The notes below the pieces were generated by a model that made no database searches, had not been told where the DNA came from, and was given only the letters and a program-made list of their open reading frames with translations. From the NCBI GenBank assembly GCA_947594095.1, contig CANQEA010000008.1, forward strand, positions 1 to 34,819: a stretch of 34,819 bases of DNA. Reading direction: 5' to 3'. Shown piece by piece: positions 7,892 to 13,955 of the stretch; positions within the stretch are counted from its first letter, which is position 1, and every line of letters starts with the position of its first letter. The position numbers and the translations under genes are program-made. Source of the DNA: an uncultured Clostridia bacterium (lineage in GTDB: Bacteria; Bacillota_A; Clostridia; TANB77; CAG-508).

Positions 7892-8992
7892 GATGAATAT
7901 AGTTTTCTGTCTTTTACTGCTTATATTTAATAATAATCCTATGCATATAAAACTTGTAATTAGTGAACTTCCACCATAGCTTATAAATGGTAGAGGAACA
8001 CCTGTAATTGGTAACAATCCCATAACCATACCAATATTTTCTATCATATGAAATAAGAAAATTCCGCTTATTCCCATTGCGATTAGTGATCCTAAATCAT
8101 CTTTAGCAGTTTTTGCAACATATAAAGATTTAGTAACTAAAAACACATATAATATAACAATTGTACCTGCAATTATAAATCCCATTTCTTCCCCTATTAC
8201 AGAGAAAATAAAGTCTGTAGTTTTTGGGTATAAAAATCCTAATTGTGTTTGGTTACCTTTAAATAGCCCCATTCCAGTTAAACCACCTGCTCCTATTGCA
8301 AGTTTTGATTGTATAATATTATATCCTGCCCCTCTTGGATCTGATTCTGGGTTTAAGAAAATATCTATTCTTTGTTTTGCATGTTCTGGCAAAATGAACA
8401 TATATATTAGAGGTACTGCAACTGCAACAAGTATAGCAGATACTATTATATATTTCTTATCTATTCCACTACTAATTAACATTAAAATTGTTGCTACTAT
8501 AAAAGCTGCAGCTGTTCCATAGTCTGGTTGTCTTATTATTAAAAATACTGGTACTAGGACTACTATTGCAACAATTAATAACTTTAATGGCTTATTTATT
8601 TGACTTTTTCCGTTTTTTTGTATTTTGTGTATTGTTGTTGCTAGGAATAATATTACAAATATTTTAGCAAATTCCGCTGGTTGAAAAGAAAAGAATCCTA
8701 TGTCAAACCAGCTAGTAGCTCCATTTACTGGTGGAGTGAATAGAACCGCTAATAATAACACTAAGAAAATACCATAAAATATGCCTGAAAATCTAGCAAT
8801 TAATTCATAGTCTATTAGCATAAAAACAATCATTAATACTAAACTGACTCCAAGCCAAATACATTGTTTATTAAATTCGTCATGTTCTGTTTCTTGAGTA
8901 GCAGAAAATAATGCAATTAAACCTATTACACATAGGATAATTGCAATTATTAATAAACTCCATTCTGTATTTTTTAATTCTCTTTTTCTCAT
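7886..8992 (-). CDS. rodA: Rod-shape-determining SEDS glycosyltransferase RodA
   Basis: This polytopic membrane protein polymerises lipid II into glycan strands for side-wall growth, working with a class B penicillin-binding protein. It is 368 residues, mostly hydrophobic helices. SEDS hallmarks are visible: a Trp in GATSWFDIG, FQPAEFAK, RQPDYGTA, RGAGYNIIQSKLAIGAGGL in pieces, the Asp in TTDFIFSVIGEE (the proposed catalytic residue in RodA), and PFISYGGSS near the end. RodA fits better than FtsW because of the min neighbours, as in the minC-minD-minE-rodA order of clostridia. GGAAGGG lies 11 bases before the ATG. It is third in the minD operon. Confidence 0.92.
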   Translation of the reverse strand: MRKRELKNTEWSLLIIAIILCVIGLIALFSATQETEHDEFNKQCIWLGVSLVLMIVFMLIDYELIARFSGIFYGIFLVLLLAVLFTPPVNGATSWFDIGFFSFQPAEFAKIFVILFLATTIHKIQKNGKSQINKPLKLLIVAIVVLVPVFLIIRQPDYGTAAAFIVATILMLISSGIDKKYIIVSAILVAVAVPLIYMFILPEHAKQRIDIFLNPESDPRGAGYNIIQSKLAIGAGGLTGMGLFKGNQTQLGFLYPKTTDFIFSVIGEEMGFIIAGTIVILYVFLVTKSLYVAKTAKDDLGSLIAMGISGIFLFHMIENIGMVMGLLPITGVPLPFISYGGSSLITSFICIGLLLNISSKRQKTIFIK

Positions 8993-9063
8993 TTTAGTAG
9001 TTACCCTTCCTAGCGGAATTCTACGATGAAAGATTTTATTACCTTCACCTATAATTCTTAAAT

Positions 9064-9663
9064 TTAATCTTTTGTTTCTTCTTTTTTAGTTACATTTTTA
9101 TCTTCTTGTTTTCCTTCGTGTTTTTCCTTTTCTTTTTCTTTATCGTCTTTAGCTTCATCATCTACTTTGTCGGATTCTTTTTTAGATTTTTGTTCTTGTT
9201 TCTTTTCTTCTTTTAGATTTTCTTTTTTGTCATTTTCTTTTTTAGAGCTTTCTTCTTTTTCTATATCTTTACTATTTGCTTTTTCCTTATTATTAGCGTC
9301 TTCTTCGCTCTTTTCTTCATTCTTTTCTGCTTCTTTATTTGCTATTTTTTTAGCTTCATTTTTAATATTGACAATAGGAATATTTGCATATAATGCTGGC
9401 GCTCCATTTGTTCCATCTTCATTTTCTCTATTTGTTAGTCTAACGTCTATTGCACTTTCGTCAACATCTATGTATTTTTTTATAACTTCTATTATTTCTT
9501 GTTTCATAAGCTCTAAAAAGTCTGCTGAAACATTTGCTCTATCTTGCATTAAGACTAGATGTAATCTCTCTTTTGCCGCTTCTTTAGAGTTGCTGTTTCC
9601 TTTTGCAGAATCATTTTTATTTATTTTCTTTAAAAAATTTTTAATTGTGTCAAACACTGTCAT
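9064..9663 (-). CDS. minE: MinE topological specificity factor with long Lys/Glu-rich C-terminal tail
   Basis: MinE stimulates the MinD ATPase and positions the division septum. Residues about 1-100 are a full MinE: amphipathic N-terminal MTVFDTIKNFLKKI, then AAKERLHLVLMQDR, then LELMKQEIIEVIKKYI, and a beta segment ending PALYANIPI. The remaining 99 residues are almost only K, E, D, N, S and Q, predicted disordered or charged helix, and absent from typical MinE of about 90 residues. Codons stay regular through the tail and no frameshift is needed. GGAGG lies 8 bases before the ATG. It is directly after minD and before rodA. No minC is present between minD and its promoter. Confidence 0.9.
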   Translation of the reverse strand: MTVFDTIKNFLKKINKNDSAKGNSNSKEAAKERLHLVLMQDRANVSADFLELMKQEIIEVIKKYIDVDESAIDVRLTNRENEDGTNGAPALYANIPIVNIKNEAKKIANKEAEKNEEKSEEDANNKEKANSKDIEKEESSKKENDKKENLKEEKKQEQKSKKESDKVDDEAKDDKEKEKEKHEGKQEDKNVTKKEETKD

Positions 9664-9683
9664 ACCTTTACCTCCAAACTGTT

Positions 9684-10478
9684 CTATTGTTTTGAAAATA
9701 ATCTTTTTAATTTAGCAAAAAATCCTTTTTCTGTTCCTGGTATGGTAACTTCGATTTTTTCTCCTAATACTCTTTTAGCAATCTCAATATATGCCTTTCC
9801 TGAAGGCGCTTTTTTATTTTGTATTACTGGTTCTCCTTTGTTTGTTTGTGTGATTATATATTCATCATCTGGAACAACACCTATTAAGTCTATTGATAAT
9901 AAATCTACAATGTCGTCTACGTCCATCATTTCGCCTTTTTTAACCATGTTTGGTCTAATTCTGTTTATTACTAATTCTGGATTTTTGATGTCAGATGATT
10001 CTAATAATCCTATAATTCTGTCAGCATCTCTAATTGCAGAGATTTCTGCTGTTGTAACTACAATTGCACGAGTTGCCCCTGCAATTGCATTTTTAAACCC
10101 TTGCTCAATTCCTGCTGGACAGTCTATTAAAATATAGTCAAATTCCTCTTTTAGCTTTTCTACTAATTCTCTCATTTGTTCTTCATTTACGGCACTTTTA
10201 TCTCTTGTTTGAGCGGCTGGTAGTAGGTATAGTTCTTTGAACCTTTTGTCTTTAATTAGTGCTTGTCTTAATTTACATTTTCCTTCTACAACGTCTACTA
10301 TGTCATATACAATTCTGTTTTCTAGTCCCATAACAACGTCTAAGTTTCTTAAACCAATATCTGTATCAATTAATGCAACCTTTTTTCCTTCTAATGCTAA
10401 ACTTGATCCTAAATTTGCTGTTGTTGTTGTTTTTCCTACTCCACCTTTACCTGATGTAATAACGATTACTTCTCCCAT
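9684..10478 (-). CDS. minD: Septum-site determining ATPase MinD
   Basis: This ParA/MinD-family ATPase binds the membrane with ATP and recruits MinC or MinE. The deviant Walker A is GKGGVGKTT (about 10-18), with DTDIGLRNLD, DYILIDCPAGI and RIRPNM. The C-terminal amphipathic membrane-targeting helix is GFFAKLKRLFSK. At 264 residues it is normal. The ATG at 10478 has no close ribosome binding site. The nearest AAAGGAG is about 37 bases upstream, in front of a three-codon reading frame (ATG TTG GTT TAA), and an 8-bp hairpin lies between them. Translation may depend on that leader. It is the first gene of minD-minE-rodA. Confidence 0.95.
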   Translation of the reverse strand: MGEVIVITSGKGGVGKTTTTANLGSSLALEGKKVALIDTDIGLRNLDVVMGLENRIVYDIVDVVEGKCKLRQALIKDKRFKELYLLPAAQTRDKSAVNEEQMRELVEKLKEEFDYILIDCPAGIEQGFKNAIAGATRAIVVTTAEISAIRDADRIIGLLESSDIKNPELVINRIRPNMVKKGEMMDVDDIVDLLSIDLIGVVPDDEYIITQTNKGEPVIQNKKAPSGKAYIEIAKRVLGEKIEVTIPGTEKGFFAKLKRLFSKQ

Positions 10479-10517
10479 AATTGTAGTATATGTTAGTTTG
10501 TTAAACCAACATAATCT
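10479..10517 (-). promoter_or_regulatory. minD translation leader: binding site, mini-ORF and hairpin
   Basis: On the minus strand AAAGGAG precedes ATG TTG GTT TAA. An 8-bp stem, GTTGGTTT/AAACTAAC with a 3-base loop, overlaps this mini-ORF, and the minD ATG follows 13 bases later. Function as a translational coupler is inferred. Confidence 0.35.
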
Positions 10518-10599
10518 CCTTTCTTCTTATTTTATAAATTTTTACCGTTTTGCTTAAAAATGTTTGATAAAATTACCTAAGATATTTTTTAACATATAT

Positions 10600-10628
10600 A
10601 TAATATAACGAATTGTCCAAAAAGTCAA
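10600..10628 (-). promoter_or_regulatory. Promoter of minD-minE-rodA
   Basis: On the minus strand TTGACT (10623-10628), 17 bases, TATTAT (10600-10605). The 5' leader to minD would be about 115 bases. Confidence 0.65.
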
Positions 10629-10671
10629 TGGAATTTCAAAATTTACATAAAAAAAATTTGTCGTAAAACTA

Positions 10672-10700
10672 TTGACAAATTCATTTTTTTGTAATACAAT
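10672..10700 (+). promoter_or_regulatory. Promoter of rplM-rpsI
   Basis: A perfect TTGACA (10672-10677), 17 bases, TACAAT (10695-10700). Confidence 0.8.
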
Positions 10701-10724
10701 ATTTTAGCAATAATGTTAATATAT

Positions 10725-10768
10725 GTATCTTACTTAAAATTTCTCCCCGGTAATTTTGGGATAGATAC
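10725..10768 (+). promoter_or_regulatory. Structured leader of rplM (L13-leader-like)
   Basis: Downstream of the promoter, GTATCT (10725-10730) pairs with AGATAC (10763-10768). Inside, AAAATT and AATTTT form a second stem, with a CCCC loop that could pair with a nearby GGG. Firmicutes commonly carry an autoregulatory L13 leader here. The match to that family is by position and shape only. Confidence 0.5.
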
Positions 10769-10816
10769 TATATAAAATAAATCAAATAATAAAAGAAATA
10801 GGAGGGTATTATTGCT

Positions 10817-11254
10817 ATGAATAATACAACATATAGTGCTAAGAAAAGTGAAGTAGAAAGCAAATGGTATATAATTGATGCTACTGATAAGCCACTTGGT
10901 AGAGTTGCAACAGAAGCAGCAAAATTATTAAGAGGAAAACATAAGCCAACATTTACACCTAATGTTGATACAGGAGATCATGTAATCATCATTAATTGTA
11001 AAGATGTTAAATTAACTGGAAATAAATTAAATCAAAAAATTTACAGACATCATTCAGGTTACATTGGAGGAATGAAAGAAGTTCCAGCAGCTGTTATGCT
11101 TGAGAAAAATCCAGAAAAAGCCATGATGTTAGCTGTTAAAGGAATGCTTCCACATAACTCTTTAGGTAGACAAAGTCTTAAAAAATTAAGAGTTTATGCA
11201 GGAGCAGAACATGAAAATCAAGCTCAAAAACCAGAAGTATGGGAGGTAAAATAG
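10817..11254 (+). CDS. rplM: 50S ribosomal protein L13
   Basis: A 145-residue L13, an early-assembly protein of the large subunit. [48 protein letters not shown] and [11 protein letters not shown] are the conserved stretches. GGAGGG at 10801-10806 precedes the ATG by 10 bases. It is co-transcribed with rpsI, which starts at the base after its stop codon. Confidence 0.98.
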   Translation: MNNTTYSAKKSEVESKWYIIDATDKPLGRVATEAAKLLRGKHKPTFTPNVDTGDHVIIINCKDVKLTGNKLNQKIYRHHSGYIGGMKEVPAAVMLEKNPEKAMMLAVKGMLPHNSLGRQSLKKLRVYAGAEHENQAQKPEVWEVK

Positions 11255-11656
11255 ATGGCTAAGAAAGAAAATATAGTTTTTTATGGTACAGGTAGAAGAA
11301 AATCTTCAATTGCTAGAGTTAGACTAGTAGAAGGTAAAGGAACTATTACAATTAATGGAAAAGATATTGATGAATTTTTCGGAATGGAAACTTTAAAAGT
11401 TATAGTTAGACAACCACTTACAGTTACAAATACTTTAGCAAAATATGATGTAATTGCAACTGTTAAAGGTGGCGGATTCACAGGTCAAGCAGGTGCTATT
11501 CGTCATGGTATTGCAAGAGCTTTAAATGAAGCCAATGCTGAATTTAGACCAGCATTAAAACAAAATGGATTCTTAACAAGAGATCCACGTATGAAGGAAA
11601 GAAAGAAATATGGTCTTAAAAAAGCTAGAAAAGCTCCACAATTTAGTAAGAGATAA
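11255..11656 (+). CDS. rpsI: 30S ribosomal protein S9
   Basis: A 133-residue S9. [14 protein letters not shown], the [19 protein letters not shown] region and the basic C terminus [12 protein letters not shown], whose last Arg reaches the P site, are all present. It directly abuts rplM in the standard L13-S9 operon and ends at a strong terminator. Confidence 0.98.
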   Translation: MAKKENIVFYGTGRRKSSIARVRLVEGKGTITINGKDIDEFFGMETLKVIVRQPLTVTNTLAKYDVIATVKGGGFTGQAGAIRHGIARALNEANAEFRPALKQNGFLTRDPRMKERKKYGLKKARKAPQFSKR

Positions 11657-11669
11657 TTTAAATATCTTA

Positions 11670-11698
11670 ACCCCAGTAACATTTGTTACTGGGGTTTT
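11670..11698 (+). terminator. Terminator of rplM-rpsI
   Basis: An 11-bp perfect stem ACCCCAGTAAC/GTTACTGGGGT with an ATTT loop (11670-11695) is followed by TTT. Confidence 0.9.
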
Positions 11699-11732
11699 AT
11701 TCTAATTAAAATTATCTTATGGCTTGATCCCA

Positions 11733-11845
11733 CTAATAAAGTGCGACACGAAATCCGAAGGCGTAGCTACTGCTTGAGAGTGGATTAACATAATTATAGC
11801 GATAACTCGCTGGCCCAGAACTTCCCGTATAAACATAACATCCTC
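11733..11845 (-). other. Candidate hypervariable region (DGR-like VR) at the gene end
   Basis: Between the RGG and GFR anchor motifs nearly all codons are of NNY type (TAT, GTT, AGT, AAT, TAC, GCC), as expected from adenine mutagenesis of AAY codons, and the segment is more GC-rich than its surroundings. No template repeat or reverse transcriptase is in the window. Confidence 0.35.
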
Positions 11846-13220
11846 CTCTAAGGCTACATGGATATTTGGAATCTGTCATCATCTCTAAAGTAAATTCCTG
11901 TTCATTTCCTGCAAAATCATATATGTTTAACTGACAATTTCTATCGCTTGCTCCTGTTGTCAATAATACACCTTTCTCACTACCGTTCGATCCCTGTTTT
12001 ATTTGCTCTGTTACATAATCTGTCATATTAACTGTTATGGCTTGCCATGTTGAATTCATTTCTGATTCTGGATTCGCTAAATATTCTCCCCTATCAATAG
12101 TAAATGACACATCAGCATAGTTTCCCCATGAACTGCTATTAGTTTTTACTGCTTCATCTCCTAATCTTGTTGCTAAAAACTTACATACTAAGTTCCATTG
12201 AACTCCAAACATTAAACTACTTGTTAATTCTCCACCAATATTCATTTTACTCGCTAACTCTTGTGCTTCAAAAATTGTTACATAATTATATAGATATTTG
12301 TTTGGTTGGCTTACTGCTTTTGGTGAATTATCTGTTATATTTGAATGTGTCATTCTTGGAGTTGCTTCTGTTTCTGCTGCTTCTGACTTTATTTTTCCTT
12401 CTATTCCTGCTTCATATCTTCCTATCCAGAACCCTCCTTTTTGATATATACTCTTTAACATCCTTTTCTTTAGTTCATAATAATCATTATAATTTAGTCC
12501 ACATCCATTGGTTAATTCTTTTTCCTTTTCGTTTGTAGTTTCACCCGTTATTATGCTATTTTTATCATCATCCCACGCGTACCATTCGTCTCCTTTTGAA
12601 TTGAATCCTGTTGTATTATACACATTACTGTAATTTTTCAAGTCTGTTTCTATTGATTTATAATCTTTGTCTGAAAAATTTGTTATTCCTAGTTTTGCCG
12701 TTTTATATACTTCTTCTGTCTTTGGCACTGGTATCCATACATATTCATTTCCCTTACTATCCTTTATTACTATTCCATCTTCTTTTTTCGCTGTTGGATT
12801 TACTTGTGTATACCCTGATGGTATCTCTACTCCTGCAACTAATGTATCCCCTATGTTTCCTTGTGCATCTATTTTAAATGGATAGTTGTTCATTGTTACC
12901 TTTACTGGAAATCCCGACCCTTCTTCTACATCTCCTCCTCTTGCTTTTAAATTATTTCTTAATATCTCTTCATTTAATGTTCCATCATTATCATAACTTG
13001 CCAATACCTCTGTTGCCACTTTATCATATGCTCCTGCTCTCTCATTTGCTGTTCTTGCTTCATCTGCCTTTGTTAATAACCCATTATCTCCAAATAATGT
13101 ATTTATGCTTACTCCTGCTAATATTAAAATTACGATTATCGTGATTACTAAGGCTATTAATGTTATACCTTTTTCTTTGTTCTGTACTTTATTGTTTCTT
13201 TTTTTTGTTTCTTTTGCCAT
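11733..13220 (-). CDS. Prepilin-like protein with C-terminal FGE/C-type-lectin domain
   Basis: The protein has 495 residues. A short basic leader ends at G18, followed by ITLIALVITIIVILILAGV, a type IV prepilin-like N terminus (Ala replaces the usual Glu5), so it is probably processed and surface-exposed. From about 135 to the end it resembles the formylglycine-generating-enzyme/sulfatase-modifying-factor fold: EYVWIPVPK, FWIGRYEAGI, FGVQWNLVCKFLA, NIYDFAGNEQEFT, SLRGGCY and GFRVALY at the C terminus. Such domains are often ligand-binding C-type lectins, and targets of diversity-generating retroelements. The last 35 codons are rich in NNY codons (Tyr, Ser, Asn) and less AT-rich than the rest. 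The start is ATG 13218-13220 with AAGGAAG upstream. The upstream ATG at 13295 has no binding site. Confidence 0.8.
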   Translation of the reverse strand: MAKETKKRNNKVQNKEKGITLIALVITIIVILILAGVSINTLFGDNGLLTKADEARTANERAGAYDKVATEVLASYDNDGTLNEEILRNNLKARGGDVEEGSGFPVKVTMNNYPFKIDAQGNIGDTLVAGVEIPSGYTQVNPTAKKEDGIVIKDSKGNEYVWIPVPKTEEVYKTAKLGITNFSDKDYKSIETDLKNYSNVYNTTGFNSKGDEWYAWDDDKNSIITGETTNEKEKELTNGCGLNYNDYYELKKRMLKSIYQKGGFWIGRYEAGIEGKIKSEAAETEATPRMTHSNITDNSPKAVSQPNKYLYNYVTIFEAQELASKMNIGGELTSSLMFGVQWNLVCKFLATRLGDEAVKTNSSSWGNYADVSFTIDRGEYLANPESEMNSTWQAITVNMTDYVTEQIKQGSNGSEKGVLLTTGASDRNCQLNIYDFAGNEQEFTLEMMTDSKYPCSLRGGCYVYTGSSGPASYRYNYVNPLSSSSYAFGFRVALY

Positions 13221-13246
13221 TTTTTTCTTCCTTTCTTTCGTTTTTT

Positions 13247-13267
13247 CTTTAAGTATATTACTTAAGG
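13247..13267. repeat. Palindrome, copy 1
   Basis: CTTTAAGTA-N3-TACTTAAGG is the reverse complement of the copy at 13427-13447 except for one base. It lies between the attenuator-like hairpin and the prepilin/FGE start codon. Confidence 0.6.
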
Positions 13268-13270
13268 AAA

Positions 13271-13316
13271 ACAAAAAATACTCATAATTATTCATTTCTT
13301 AATAATTATAAGTATT
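13271..13316 (-). terminator. Attenuator-like terminator in the prepilin/FGE leader
   Basis: On the minus strand, a 16-bp stem (13301-13316 with 13277-13292, one G-U pair, 8-base loop) is followed by TTTTTT. It precedes the gene on the same strand, so it would end transcription early unless bypassed. Confidence 0.55.
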
Positions 13317-13616
13317 CTATAATATGTATGTATAAAAAAACTTTATTAAATATATAGATAAAATTTTTCTATTAAATTACTTGTTTTTAATGTTATAATT
13401 TTATTATAATGAATATATAAAATTATCTTTAAGTAATATACTTAAAGATTTAAAGTTGCTTTTCACTTCACCTTTATTTTAATTATAATATTTTTATTTG
13501 TCAATAGTTTTTTAGACTTTTCAATGAAATGAAAACTTGTTAAATTTAAAAGATAGTTAATATCTCTCTCAAATGTGATATTTATGTTATAATCAAAAAT
13601 GTCCAGGATAGCGACA
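13296..13616. other. Intergenic region upstream of the prepilin/FGE gene
   Basis: This 320-base, extremely AT-rich stretch holds one arm of the attenuator-like hairpin and the second palindrome (13427-13447). Several TATAAT-like boxes exist, but none has a convincing -35 partner. I see no gene. Confidence 0.5.
13427..13447. repeat. Palindrome, copy 2 (perfect 9-bp arms)
   Basis: CTTTAAGTA-ATA-TACTTAAAG, a perfect dyad 180 bases upstream of copy 1. It is suited to a dimeric regulator; the identity of that regulator is unknown. Confidence 0.6.
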
Positions 13617-13904
13617 TTATCTGCTTTTTTCTACTATTTCTACAATATCTGAAATGTATTCACCAATTACAGGAATGTTCAAAGTTACAATTTTCTGTAA
13701 TAATAGAACTAAAATAGCTGTAATAATGGTTACTCCTATTCCAATTCCTACTCCTCTTGCAATTCCTGCTAAAATATTCCTTTTAAATATTTCTTTTTTG
13801 TTTCCTAAAATGTATGACCATTCAACTATATTACTTTTTTCTAAATTATTATTTAAAGAATCTATTGATTTATTTAATATATTAAACTTTTTATTTAAAA
13901 ACAT
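13617..13904 (-). CDS. Small membrane protein, DUF5665-like
   Basis: A 95-residue protein with a charged N-terminal half and one or two membrane segments: ILAGIARGVGIGIGVTIITA, then ILVLLLQKIV. The IARGxGxxIGxT pattern followed by a hydrophobic stretch and Q is what I recall of the short DUF5665 proteins of Firmicutes. The function of that family is unknown. The AAGGTGG binding site lies in the 3' arm of the hairpin at 13905-13936, so initiation may be inhibited when the hairpin forms. It is downstream of the UPF0182 gene on the same strand. Confidence 0.6.
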   Translation of the reverse strand: MFLNKKFNILNKSIDSLNNNLEKSNIVEWSYILGNKKEIFKRNILAGIARGVGIGIGVTIITAILVLLLQKIVTLNIPVIGEYISDIVEIVEKSR

Positions 13905-13939
13905 AAAAATCCACCTTTTACTTAGGGTGGATTTTTTTT
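13905..13939. terminator. Hairpin combining terminator and ribosome-binding-site sequestration
   Basis: An 11-bp stem (13905-13915 with 13926-13936) has a T-run on both strands. On the minus strand it follows the UPF0182 gene, its 3' arm holds the GGTGG binding site of the DUF5665 gene, and the T-run runs into that gene's ATG. Confidence 0.65.
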
Positions 13940-13955
13940 ACATGTTTTATTCGTT

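Noticed and set aside
9167..9715. Long open frame opposite minE
   Set aside because: It is the reverse complement of the Lys/Glu-rich tail and reads as Phe/Ser-rich low complexity, with no binding site.
11281..11481. Open frame opposite rpsI
   Set aside because: Shadow of a conserved ribosomal protein gene.
12167..13144. Several Leu-rich frames opposite the prepilin/FGE gene
   Set aside because: Compositional shadows with no binding sites or recognisable motifs.
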